NCBI GenBank assembly: GCA_964435165.1
Contig: CAYSXY010000010.1
Span: 1-62,750 of the forward strand
DNA: 62,750 nucleotides
From: CAYSXY01 sp964435165
GTDB lineage: Bacteria; Pseudomonadota; Alphaproteobacteria; Rickettsiales; RI-342
Reading direction: 5' to 3'
Both the position numbers and the translations under genes were made by a program. Each line of letters opens with the position of its first letter. Positions within the stretch are counted from its first letter, which is position 1. Shown here one piece after another: positions 7,845 to 17,489 of this stretch. The notes beneath the pieces are model-generated. The model was not told the origin of the DNA. It saw only the letters and a list, made by a program, of their open reading frames with translations, and did not search any database.

Positions 7845-10312
7845 TGAGTATAAAACGGTCATTCGTGCCCCGATTTGCACTTAGCTTATTGATGGCAGTG
7901 CTGTTTGTGGCACTTGCCTCACCCGCCATTGCCTTGCCGGACACGGTGATGCATCAGCCAACACCGCCTCACAACGCGATCAAACGTGATATTCTGGCAC
8001 TCTACAGCAGCCGCGAAGAACCATCGATCAAGGATACGCGTTTGCATAAATATCTTGAGATGCCCGCTAATCATGTCGGGCTTCGATTTGTCTACCATGA
8101 CATTATGGCGAGCATACCTAGCGTCGATGAGCTTTCGCGTTATCGTGGCATCATCAGTTGGTTTCCGCCCGGCAGCACGATGGATGACCCTAAACGTTAT
8201 ATTTTATTTATCAATAAGGCGCTCGATCAGGGGCTTCATGTGGCAATGTTTGGCGCGCCATCACTAGCGGAAGATAAAGCCGGCAATGTGACGCCGCTGG
8301 AGCTGATCAACAGCATGTTCAAACGCATGGGTATGGAGCAGAGCCCCATCTGGAATTTCGTCAATTATGATAGTGAACTGACACATATCGACCATGAGAT
8401 GATGCAGTTTGAGCGCCGTATGCCAACGGTACTACCGCCCTACCAGCAAATGCATGCTGTCCGTAGCGATGCCGTTGCGTATTTAACGGTAGATAGCGCA
8501 GAACACTCCGAAAAACAGAGCGATCTCGTGATTATCAGCCGTAATGGTGGTTATGTCGCGGAGAATTATGGCGCCTTTGAACAGGTGCGGCATGAGCGCA
8601 CAGATGAGGGAGAAGAAAAAGACAGCTATACGTTTAAGCAATGGTACATCAATCCGTTTCTTTTTCTGGAACGTGTGTTTGATACAGCCTCACTACCCAA
8701 ACCTGATTTTACAACCATCGCCGGTCAGCGTATCTTTTACGGTCATATTGACGGCGATGGCTGGAATAATCTCAGTGAGGTGCCAGGCTATAAATATCAG
8801 GACATTATATCCGCCGAAGTCATACGCCGCGAGATTTTTCTTAAATATCCGGACTTTCCGGTCACAGTTGCACCTGTGGGCGCAGAAATAGACCCGTTAT
8901 GGACAGCTCATCGCACCAGCCAGGATGTTGTGCGCGAGATATTCGCTCTCCCGAATATTGAGCCTGCCACACATACGTACAGCCATCCATTCTATTGGGC
9001 ATTTTTTGCCAGCACCGATCACGCGGAACGCGAAGAGCTATTCCTGGATAATTATATGTTCGGCAACTGGCAGGATCAGGAAAGCCACTGGCGCCGGTTT
9101 ATGTCCTTTGTCGGCGAAGAATCGCATACACATCATGATGAATCAGCTGATTTCTATCAATGCGCCGTCGCCGACCCTATTCCAGAGAGCGGCGCACCGG
9201 AGCGGCTACCTTCAGCCTATCAAACACCACGTGCATTCGCCAATCAGCGCTTTGATCTGGATATGGAAATATGTGGCTCTGCCGACTACATTCAGCGGCT
9301 TGCCCCACCAGGAAAAAATGTGCGTTTGATTCAGTGGAGCGGTGACACTGAGCCATTCGAAGCAGCAATCCGTAAGGCCCGATTGCATGGCATGTGGAAT
9401 ATTAATGGCGGTGATTCACGTTTTGACCCGGAATATCCTTCGTATGCTTGGGTTGCACCGCTGGGACTCCAGGTGGGGAGCGAACGTCAGATCTATGCCT
9501 CTAACAGCAATGAAAACACCTACACGCATGATTGGACGGGACGTTTCTACGGCTTCAAATACCTGCTCCGCACAATCAATAATACGGAAACGCCACTGCG
9601 CATTAAGCCCTTCAATGTCTATTATCATATGTATTCCGGCGAAAAACTTGCCAGTTTAAACGCCATTCGCAATAATCTTGATTTTGCTCAACAGCGTTCT
9701 TTTCACCCGATTTTTACGACACGCTACGCTGCGATAGCCAATGGATTCTACACAACTGATGTTGTTGCTGAGGGAGAAAATAGCTGGCGAGTCCATCACA
9801 GAGGCGCACTCAACACGATCCGATTTGATCGCGCCTCACTACGCTCGGTTGATTTTTCGCGCTCCGAAGGTGTGATCGGGCAACGCTGGCTACAAGGATC
9901 ACTCTATGTTTATCTGGATGAAGATCATCCGCAGCCTTTAATAGTTCTTAAGGACTTTACAAATTTCGGTAAATATCCTAAACCAAGCCGTCCATACTTG
10001 GTGCAGTCTGACTGGCGTGTGTGGGATTTGAATATCGAGCCTGCATCCTTTTCCTTTACCACCCAGGGTTTTGGGCATGGGGAACAGGAGTGGATCGTCC
10101 CCTGGCAACAGGAGGATTTGGTGGTGAATATGCAATTGTTAAATAATGATAATAATATATCATCTCGTCATGATTCTGTAACATCCATCACGTATAACCT
10201 CCTTAACAGTGGTGACGGCTATGCCGTATTACGCTTGAATGTGAAAGAAAACACGCATCAGCCAGCGCGCATTACAATAAGAAAAAAAAATAAAGACGCA
10301 GCCATCCTATGA
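7844..10312 (+). CDS. pelA2: PelA deacetylase half: DUF2194/CE18-like polysaccharide deacetylase
   Basis: This is a periplasmic protein of 822 residues with a signal peptide (MSIKRSF...SPAIA). It corresponds to the C-terminal part of PelA, which removes acetyl groups from N-acetylgalactosamine units of Pel. A polysaccharide-deacetylase-like metal site is visible: HIDGDG (D303, D305) and HTYSHP (H377, H381). The C-terminal 300 residues look beta-rich and may bind sugar. The ATG at 7844 shares its A with the TGA of the hydrolase gene (a GTG one codon earlier is also possible); CGGAG lies upstream. Its own stop overlaps the pelB ATG (ATGA). In Pseudomonas both activities are in one protein of about 950 residues, so this is a split form. 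Confidence 0.82.
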   Translation: MSIKRSFVPRFALSLLMAVLFVALASPAIALPDTVMHQPTPPHNAIKRDILALYSSREEPSIKDTRLHKYLEMPANHVGLRFVYHDIMASIPSVDELSRYRGIISWFPPGSTMDDPKRYILFINKALDQGLHVAMFGAPSLAEDKAGNVTPLELINSMFKRMGMEQSPIWNFVNYDSELTHIDHEMMQFERRMPTVLPPYQQMHAVRSDAVAYLTVDSAEHSEKQSDLVIISRNGGYVAENYGAFEQVRHERTDEGEEKDSYTFKQWYINPFLFLERVFDTASLPKPDFTTIAGQRIFYGHIDGDGWNNLSEVPGYKYQDIISAEVIRREIFLKYPDFPVTVAPVGAEIDPLWTAHRTSQDVVREIFALPNIEPATHTYSHPFYWAFFASTDHAEREELFLDNYMFGNWQDQESHWRRFMSFVGEESHTHHDESADFYQCAVADPIPESGAPERLPSAYQTPRAFANQRFDLDMEICGSADYIQRLAPPGKNVRLIQWSGDTEPFEAAIRKARLHGMWNINGGDSRFDPEYPSYAWVAPLGLQVGSERQIYASNSNENTYTHDWTGRFYGFKYLLRTINNTETPLRIKPFNVYYHMYSGEKLASLNAIRNNLDFAQQRSFHPIFTTRYAAIANGFYTTDVVAEGENSWRVHHRGALNTIRFDRASLRSVDFSRSEGVIGQRWLQGSLYVYLDEDHPQPLIVLKDFTNFGKYPKPSRPYLVQSDWRVWDLNIEPASFSFTTQGFGHGEQEWIVPWQQEDLVVNMQLLNNDNNISSRHDSVTSITYNLLNSGDGYAVLRLNVKENTHQPARITIRKKNKDAAIL

Positions 10313-13300
10313 AACAGTACATTGTTATTTTCTTTTTATGCGCCGTTGCGCTTGCCCTCGTCTGGAAGTTGATTCCCGGCGAGAAAGAAGTCGCGCTCAT
10401 GTATATGCGCGACAAGGAATTTATCATTGCGCTGGAAGCGTATGAAAAGCAAAAAGCCAGCGGCGATTTATCCGTTGATACTGTTGGTACGCTCTCACAA
10501 CTCTATTTACAAAATGGAGATGTTGAAAGTGCGATCAGCCTGCTTGAAGAATTTGTTGCCAATCACCCGGATAATATTGAGGCACGTAAAAAGCTCGGTG
10601 TCTATTATCAATATGCTCAGCGCACGGATGATTATCTTCGCAATCTCGACGCTCTGGCTAAGCTCGACCCCAAGCCCGAATATTTAGAAGAACTGGCCGA
10701 CATCCATAATTATAATGCGGATTACGAATCGCAAAAAGAAGTGCTCTCCCGCATTGTTGAGCAGGAAGAAGAAGATAACCCGCAAGCGATGATCGACCTG
10801 ATTTACCTGCAGGCGTCAACCGGCAAGTCGGCGAAAGCACTGGATAATATGCGCAGCTTTGCCGATGAGCATCCGGAACATCTGGACGAAGATGCTATCA
10901 AACTGTTTTTCAGCCTGCTGGTTGATAACCGTCAATATGACGAAGCTATCACACGCGTCAGACAATGGAATGAGCAAGGTAAGGGATTACGCAGTCTTTC
11001 CTATTTTGCCATGGTCATTGCCCGTCATGTCGATAGCGGCAAAGCGCTGGAGATGTTACGCCCCTATCAGGATCGGATCGAACAATATCCTGATATTCTG
11101 ATGACTGTCGTTTCTCTGCAACGTGAGCGCGGTGACAATGATCAGACCTATGCCTATCTTGAAAAATTATTCCGTGAGAATCGTCTTCCGGTCGGCCTTC
11201 AGCCAACTCTGATGGACCTCGCTCTGGATTATGGCAATGATGGCTTATTCCTGGATGTCTTACAGCAAGGACAGTTAGAATCTTTCCCCGAAGAATCACT
11301 CATGCAACTTGCTGCCCTGGCGGATAATCCTCGCTATCCTGAAATTCGTGTCATTCTGCAAAATAAATTATCGCCGGAGTTTATTGCTCAACGCCCGGTA
11401 CTGCATACCGCCATTATTTTAGGGACGGATGATAAGAAAGGTCAGCGCGAACATATTCGCCAGATTCATGTCAAAGATTTGAGCCTACAGCAACGCTCTC
11501 GTTTGGCAGCATTGCTGTCGCGCCATGATTACAATGCCAAAACGCGGGAATTACTTTCCTCTCTCCCTGCAAATGAGGTGGCACTGGATCCGTTTCTACC
11601 ACAACTAGCGATGAGCTATGCCCGTGCCGATGCCGTGACGGAAGGACGCCGCTTTTTTGCCAAAGTGCGCGAAAACCGGATCAGCCCCAACGTGACGCAT
11701 GCCGAAATTATTATGGCGTCTGCAGCCGGTGACCAAGATACCGTTACCAAATGGCTGGCATCCGAAGGAAGCAACGTGCCCAATGGCACATTGCTTGATT
11801 TGTATTACATCACCGCCGATGCCAAACAGCCGCAACTGGCACTCGTGCTGGCGAAACGTGTTTATGAGCGTATGCCGAATGATCGCGCCAAGCTTAACCT
11901 CGCCAATGCTTACATCAAAGCCGGCGCGCCGGAAAAAGCCTTGCCGGTCATCGAAGGCATGGATAACCGTGAACTGGCATCGGTGCAGGACACGTATTTC
12001 TATGCCATGCAGGAAACGGTCATGAAAAAGCGCCTGAAAGGCGAGGCATTACGTCAGGTGCGTAGTAATTTAAGTCGTATTTTACTGGCACGCCTATACG
12101 ATCCCAAGATTAGTGGTGAGCGCCGCAAAGAGACCGTCTATGCGTTGATCAATCTCGGCAACAAAGAAGAAGTCATGCCGGTCGTACGCAAACTGGCCAA
12201 TGAAGAACCGCATGTCTGGGCGGAAATCTATGTCGACCTTGCGCTAAAGCGCGGTGAGCGTCAGCAAGCCAAAGAATATATTCTAAGCACACTGGAGCGT
12301 AATCGCTTCACGCCGAAACAAAAAGGGCCGTTTATCTCCTTATTGATCGAAGAAGGTGAGACCGAAGCCGCCCTGCCGCATTTGAAAGAAATGGCGTATG
12401 CACTTGGCGATAACTGGGTATTTGCCTATGAAGAAGCATTGCAAAAACTGGGACGTGATGGCGACATTGCTGCCATTTGGCGTCACCGGGCAACAGCGAA
12501 GAATCTTTCCGCAAAAGAGCGCCGCACCATTGCCTTCAAACTCGCGGATTATGGTGATCGTGAGCAGGCCGCCAAGATACTTCTGCCCGTAGCCAAAGCC
12601 AGCGGCCCCGATAGCGCCGATATTCGCCAGTTACTGTATCTCTACGACGAAAAGCCGCCAGCGTCGGTGATTAACTGGATGGAATCCAAGGCACGCAGTT
12701 CCATCGGCTTAACGCAGGCACAATGGATTGAACGTCTGGTTCAAGTGGGTGCGGGCGAGCGCGCGATTGCCGTCATCGATAGCGAGCATCCGGACGAGCG
12801 CAGCATGGAGTTAGAACTCATTTATGTCAAAGCGTTACTGGAAACGCGTGATTATGATCGTATGGAACCGTTAGTTGCCACACAAATAGGCACTCTTGAC
12901 CCGGCAGAGCAGTATGATGAGCTTTTGTTCCTGGCCAACAGCGCCCGTGATGCCGGGATGAATCAACTGGCACGACAAGGCTATGAAGCATTAGTTGATA
13001 CCGGTATTTATAACCCGCTCTTGCTGCGCGAACTCGGTAATGTCACCTATTTTGAAGGAAATTACGAGGCGGCGCGCTATTATTATGAACATTATCAAAG
13101 CTTTCTACCGCTTGATGAGCCGCTCAATGACGAGCAGTTAGACCAGGCTCCACTGACACTGACTCCGGGCTTTATGGTGGAGAATACGCAAGAAAACTCC
13201 TCAGAACAGCAGGTGGGACAGGGCGACAGTGTGACGTTGCAGGAACCTGACCTGAGCTCTCTCGGCAATGAAGATTACATTGTCGATCTTCGTCTTGGGC

Positions 13301-14796
13301 TGATTTATGACAAGTTGGGCAAGCCATTCAGCGCCAGTAAGCACCTGCATGCCTCACTGGATGCCATCAAGGCATTGCCAACACAGGATCGCAACTCACG
13401 ACTGGCCGCTGCCAAGGCCTATAAATACTTAGGGAATGATGAGGAAGCCGAGCGTCGATATGCTGCGCTCTATCGCGACTATCCCAAAGACCGTGAAGTT
13501 GCTGCCGATTATATTGAACTGAAAATGGCGCAGGACGATCTGGAGGCCGCACGCACGCTCATGGATCAGTCACTTGCCGGTGGCAGTGGACCGCAATCAT
13601 TGCTAGTGCTTGCCTCTGCCAAACCAGACAGTGCGGAGCTTTCCAGCACCGCGCGGCTGGAGATCCTCAATGGTGAATTATTATTGAAAGAGGGGAATGT
13701 TCAGGCCTCGCTGGCGCAATATCAGCGGTTGGAACAAAGTTACCCTGACAATGTCTATCCACTCATTGGACAGGCATTTATCGAAGATTATATTGGCCGC
13801 TGGACGCTTGCCCTGAAAAAACTTGATGAGGCGTTACTCGTCTCTCCCAACAATATTGATTTGCAACGCGCTCGCCGTGAAGTGGTGAATGAGCACCGCT
13901 CCAGCATCACCGCCGGTGCCGAGTGGCGTGATGTGGAAGAAGCCGAGGAAGGCTATACCGCCACCATCCGTGGTCAGGTGTTGCGTGATAACTATGATAA
14001 AATGGGCATCATCGTTGAGCATACTGACATCAGTATTGATGAAATTGTCACGGCAGACGGTGTCAGCCGTACCGATGTGGATGACAGCGCCACGATGGGT
14101 GAAGTCTTTTATGAACATCAACTTGATAATGGCGATGCCGTGCGCGCCAGTCTGATTGGCTCAGGTAGTGGGCCCGGTGCCTCTCTTGCTTATCGCATGC
14201 CGGGAGATATCGGTGTTACCGGGTTTCTGGTGGAGTATCACCGTCCGTTCTGGGTGTTGCCGCAAGGCGTAATTGCTGATGCTGCGCGCGACCGTGTGGA
14301 AATTGCACAAACCTTGCGTATGCGTTCCAATATTTTCGGTGAAGCATTTGCCAATCTGAACCGTTACACCATTGATACGGATGATGAGGTAGCACAGTCC
14401 TTCGGTTTCGGCGCAAGCCTGGGCTATCGCATTCCGGGCATCGAACCTGTGACCGCCGTTATTTATAACATAGATGCGGAATATCTGTTTGATGAGGCAG
14501 AACAGCGCCTCGATGCATTTGGCAATTTGTTCCGTCCACTGCCGCATGTGAGCCGTGAGGTACATTCTCTGGCACTGAATTTCAGCGATACCTACTGGAA
14601 CACCTTTTTCTGGGAATTCTTTGTTGGCTACGCTATCGACCGGCTGGGTGGTGAAGGTGCCTTCGTCGGCGGTAAAGCGGCTTATGATATTACGGATGAT
14701 CTGACCGCAGAGGCACGCGCCAGCTCCGCTTATAACAGCAACGGGCTTGGCGGCCGCGTGAATCGCGCTGGTGGTTATGTCACGATGAGGTTTTAG
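10309..14796 (+). CDS. pelB: PelB-like TPR and outer-membrane beta-barrel export protein
   Basis: PelB carries Pel across the outer membrane: a long periplasmic TPR scaffold that contacts PelA, joined to a C-terminal porin barrel. This 1495-residue protein has an N-terminal membrane helix (about 3-21) and TPR-like helical pairs from about 25 to 1235, for example AISLLEEFVANHPDNIEARKKLG. From about 1240 to the end there are alternating amphipathic strands, finishing in the YVTMRF-type aromatic C terminus expected of BAM substrates. Pseudomonas PelB is about 1190 residues, so the TPR part here is longer. Start overlaps the previous stop (ATGA), indicating translational coupling. A low-complexity acidic/Gln insert (about 950-985) interrupts the repeats. 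Confidence 0.88.
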   Translation: MKQYIVIFFLCAVALALVWKLIPGEKEVALMYMRDKEFIIALEAYEKQKASGDLSVDTVGTLSQLYLQNGDVESAISLLEEFVANHPDNIEARKKLGVYYQYAQRTDDYLRNLDALAKLDPKPEYLEELADIHNYNADYESQKEVLSRIVEQEEEDNPQAMIDLIYLQASTGKSAKALDNMRSFADEHPEHLDEDAIKLFFSLLVDNRQYDEAITRVRQWNEQGKGLRSLSYFAMVIARHVDSGKALEMLRPYQDRIEQYPDILMTVVSLQRERGDNDQTYAYLEKLFRENRLPVGLQPTLMDLALDYGNDGLFLDVLQQGQLESFPEESLMQLAALADNPRYPEIRVILQNKLSPEFIAQRPVLHTAIILGTDDKKGQREHIRQIHVKDLSLQQRSRLAALLSRHDYNAKTRELLSSLPANEVALDPFLPQLAMSYARADAVTEGRRFFAKVRENRISPNVTHAEIIMASAAGDQDTVTKWLASEGSNVPNGTLLDLYYITADAKQPQLALVLAKRVYERMPNDRAKLNLANAYIKAGAPEKALPVIEGMDNRELASVQDTYFYAMQETVMKKRLKGEALRQVRSNLSRILLARLYDPKISGERRKETVYALINLGNKEEVMPVVRKLANEEPHVWAEIYVDLALKRGERQQAKEYILSTLERNRFTPKQKGPFISLLIEEGETEAALPHLKEMAYALGDNWVFAYEEALQKLGRDGDIAAIWRHRATAKNLSAKERRTIAFKLADYGDREQAAKILLPVAKASGPDSADIRQLLYLYDEKPPASVINWMESKARSSIGLTQAQWIERLVQVGAGERAIAVIDSEHPDERSMELELIYVKALLETRDYDRMEPLVATQIGTLDPAEQYDELLFLANSARDAGMNQLARQGYEALVDTGIYNPLLLRELGNVTYFEGNYEAARYYYEHYQSFLPLDEPLNDEQLDQAPLTLTPGFMVENTQENSSEQQVGQGDSVTLQEPDLSSLGNEDYIVDLRLGLIYDKLGKPFSASKHLHASLDAIKALPTQDRNSRLAAAKAYKYLGNDEEAERRYAALYRDYPKDREVAADYIELKMAQDDLEAARTLMDQSLAGGSGPQSLLVLASAKPDSAELSSTARLEILNGELLLKEGNVQASLAQYQRLEQSYPDNVYPLIGQAFIEDYIGRWTLALKKLDEALLVSPNNIDLQRARREVVNEHRSSITAGAEWRDVEEAEEGYTATIRGQVLRDNYDKMGIIVEHTDISIDEIVTADGVSRTDVDDSATMGEVFYEHQLDNGDAVRASLIGSGSGPGASLAYRMPGDIGVTGFLVEYHRPFWVLPQGVIADAARDRVEIAQTLRMRSNIFGEAFANLNRYTIDTDDEVAQSFGFGASLGYRIPGIEPVTAVIYNIDAEYLFDEAEQRLDAFGNLFRPLPHVSREVHSLALNFSDTYWNTFFWEFFVGYAIDRLGGEGAFVGGKAAYDITDDLTAEARASSAYNSNGLGGRVNRAGGYVTMRF

Positions 14797-14862
14797 AAAA
14801 ACATAAGCATTTGGTTGTAAGTTACTGATAATAATTAAAGAGAGACAATAAGGATAACGACA

Positions 14863-16347
14863 ATGGTCACGACCACTTCCCTCCCCCCGGCTCCGCACCG
14901 ATTTGGAGATTCTACTCATTTTAAATCCCATCGGGTTGAGCAGGACTTACCGGAAAAGAACCCGCCGCGCTTTCTCGGGCTTCGGCGCTCTGCCATCATT
15001 GAAACATTGGTGTTTATTGCAGCGGTTCTGTTTATCGACGCCTTGTTTCTGGAAGGTGACCGTCTGCTTGGTGTCGCTTTGCACCCGTTTTTATTTATTA
15101 TCATGCTCATCAGCGCACAGTATGGTAGCAGCGAAGGCATTGCCGCGACCATATTGTGTACTATCGCTCTTTATCTCGGCAATATGCCGGCTCAATCACT
15201 GGATCAGGATTGGTATGACTACCTGTTTATGATCACCAAATGGCCCATGCTATGGTTCGTTGTTGCCCTGATTCTGGGTGAGTTACGCCTGCGCCACATG
15301 CGTGAACGGGACATGCTGCGCCAGATGATCGAAGATGCGAATGAACGTGAACACACCATTACCGATGCTTATCGTAAGCTTCAGGGTCACAAGCAAACGC
15401 TAGAGACACGTATTGCATCACAAATGAAAAGTGGCTTGAGTGTTTACCGTGCCGGTATGGCGTTGGAGACGTTAGAACCGGAAGATGTGGTGGTTGGTAT
15501 AGGTGAGATGGTTCACTCGCTCACGCACGCTGACAAATTTTCGGTCTTCCTCCTGCAACATGAGTCCCTCAACGCGGTGATGATGGAAAACTGGGAGGAA
15601 GAAGACGCATTCCCGAAACAATATGCCTCGAACAGTTCGCTGTATCGCGAGATTGTCGGTCGCCGTAAATTGCTTTGTATTGTCAATGAAGATGATCGTG
15701 CCGTACTCGCAGACCATGGCATGATGGCAGGCGCCCTGCGTAATAAAGATACGGGCGAAGTGATCGGGATGCTCAAAATTGAGGATACACCGTTCCGCGA
15801 TATTAACCTCACCAGCATTGAAACCTTCCGCATGCTTTGCGACTGGATTGGTACGACTTACACCAATGCCCGCCGTTATCAAACGGCAAGAGATGAAAGC
15901 CTGGTCAATCCCGATATTCAAATGCTGTCCAGTTCATACCTGAAGCTGCGCACGGACTTCCTGAAAGCATTGGCACGTCGTGCCGGATTTGATGTGACCA
16001 TGGTGCTGCTTCGCGTTGATAACGCGGATGAACTCGGTTCCGAAGGTGCTCGCGATGCTGCGATTACGCTCGGCCAGGCGGTGCAGGTGAATCTGCGGCA
16101 GATTGACCAGGCCTTTGACTATAGCGGTGATGATTGGGATTTTGCGATTGTCCTGCCCTACACACCGGCGTCCAATGCGCATATCGTGCTGAATAAGATT
16201 CGCAAAGCGCTGGATAAAAAGCTGGCGGGTGTGTCACCGAAACCCCATTACAGTCACGAAATTCGTGCCATTTACAGCCATAACGCGGATTCGGATGATT
16301 CGCCAGAGACAAGTGACGAACCAAAAAACACAAAAAAACGTAAGTAA
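14863..16347 (+). CDS. pelD: PelD-like inner-membrane c-di-GMP receptor
   Basis: PelD is the inner-membrane protein that activates Pel synthesis when it binds cyclic di-GMP. The 494-residue product has four hydrophobic segments (about 45-150) and a short helical linker. A GAF-like domain (about 165-340) and a degenerate GGDEF-like domain (about 350-470) follow; the latter contains an RxxD motif, R412-Q-I-D415, in the position expected for the inhibitory-site-type c-di-GMP contact. No GG[DE]EF signature is present, so it should not make c-di-GMP. AAGGA lies ten bases before the ATG. The 66-base gap after pelB is too small to hide pelC. The C-terminal tail is Ser/Asp/Lys-rich. Confidence 0.86.
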   Translation: MVTTTSLPPAPHRFGDSTHFKSHRVEQDLPEKNPPRFLGLRRSAIIETLVFIAAVLFIDALFLEGDRLLGVALHPFLFIIMLISAQYGSSEGIAATILCTIALYLGNMPAQSLDQDWYDYLFMITKWPMLWFVVALILGELRLRHMRERDMLRQMIEDANEREHTITDAYRKLQGHKQTLETRIASQMKSGLSVYRAGMALETLEPEDVVVGIGEMVHSLTHADKFSVFLLQHESLNAVMMENWEEEDAFPKQYASNSSLYREIVGRRKLLCIVNEDDRAVLADHGMMAGALRNKDTGEVIGMLKIEDTPFRDINLTSIETFRMLCDWIGTTYTNARRYQTARDESLVNPDIQMLSSSYLKLRTDFLKALARRAGFDVTMVLLRVDNADELGSEGARDAAITLGQAVQVNLRQIDQAFDYSGDDWDFAIVLPYTPASNAHIVLNKIRKALDKKLAGVSPKPHYSHEIRAIYSHNADSDDSPETSDEPKNTKKRK

Positions 16348-16352
16348 GAGTC

Positions 16353-17489
16353 ATGAATAGTACGGCCAGCATCACCATGGACAGGCAGGCGTCAGCCAGC
16401 TCAGGCCAGACCACATTGCGCAAACCCACTTATTTTGGCGTGACCTTTATCGCTATTGTGGCGCTTGTGATCGAAACCATGCTCTTTTACTGGGCGCTGC
16501 ATGGAAGCTTTGGCCTGCCATTTCTCCTGCTGGTTCATCTGATCGTACTGGCGGGTATTCTCATCGCCAGCCGCATCGGCATGCGCGAAGCACGGCCACG
16601 CCACCTTTATATGCTGCTGATGTGTTTTACCGCCGTGTTAGGCGTGTTTGGTGCCGCCGGTATATTACTGACAATCATCTTGCAGCATAACTTTAAGAAA
16701 CGCAGTGTGGATGATTGGTTTTCCCAGATTTTTCCGGATGACCCAACAAGCGACGGCGAACTGCTCGTTGACGAATTGTTGCGGTTCGGCCATTTGGCGG
16801 ATCAACAACCGCCGGTTATTCCCTTTAATGAAACGCTGGCATTAGGAACCGCAAATCAGAAAATGCATATGATCGGGTTGATGGGGCGTAACTTCCATCC
16901 CTCCTTTGCCCGCTCACTCAAGCTGGCGCTGCAAGATCGTGACAATGCTGTGCGAGTGCAGGCCGCCACGGCCATTGCCGCCATCGAAGACCGCTACAGT
17001 ATGCAGCTACAAGTACTGGAGGCCAAACATCATAAAGATCCGCAAGATATGAACACGGTGCGGGCCTTGGCCACACTTCATGATAATTATGCTTTTTCAG
17101 GCATTCTCGATGATGTCAGGGAAGCGGAACATCGTGATGTCGCACTGGCATTGTATAAACAATGCCTCTCATACAACCCGGAAGATGAACAGCTATGTCT
17201 GGCTATTGGGCGCATCTATCATCGCAACGGCAACACGCATGCGCTGGTCGAATGGATGCATGAATGCCTGGAGAAAGGCATGGAACACCCATCGATCCTG
17301 ACCTGGTTGCTGGAAGGATACTTTATCAAACGCGACTATGCGAGCGTCTCCGCGATGGCGAAACGCTATCATGGTGAGCTATCCGACCAGACCATGCTGC
17401 CGCTGGAAATTCGTGAAGCGGTGGAGGCCTGGAGCGGTCAGACAACATTAGCACATGATCTGAATGAGGAGGAGGCGTCTCATGGCTAA
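16353..17489 (+). CDS. pelE: PelE-like inner-membrane TPR protein
   Basis: PelE is an accessory inner-membrane component of the Pel synthase complex, thought to connect PelD with PelF and PelG. The 378-residue protein has two or three N-terminal hydrophobic segments (about 27-50, 52-72 and 85-110). A cytoplasmic helical part follows, with HEAT/TPR-like repeats (about 165-340: ALQDRDNAVRVQAATAIAAI, ALALYKQCLSYNPEDEQLC). It starts five bases after the pelD stop and overlaps pelF by eight bases. Assignment rests on architecture and position between pelD and pelF rather than on strong sequence motifs. Confidence 0.8.
   Translation: MNSTASITMDRQASASSGQTTLRKPTYFGVTFIAIVALVIETMLFYWALHGSFGLPFLLLVHLIVLAGILIASRIGMREARPRHLYMLLMCFTAVLGVFGAAGILLTIILQHNFKKRSVDDWFSQIFPDDPTSDGELLVDELLRFGHLADQQPPVIPFNETLALGTANQKMHMIGLMGRNFHPSFARSLKLALQDRDNAVRVQAATAIAAIEDRYSMQLQVLEAKHHKDPQDMNTVRALATLHDNYAFSGILDDVREAEHRDVALALYKQCLSYNPEDEQLCLAIGRIYHRNGNTHALVEWMHECLEKGMEHPSILTWLLEGYFIKRDYASVSAMAKRYHGELSDQTMLPLEIREAVEAWSGQTTLAHDLNEEEASHG

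Noticed and set aside
14797..14862. Missed small pelC gene between pelB and pelD
   Set aside because: The gap is 66 bases, too short for the lipoprotein of about 170 residues.
14161..14931. 256-codon minus-strand frame over the end of pelB
   Set aside because: It lies opposite the beta-barrel part of pelB and has no recognisable domain; antisense shadow.
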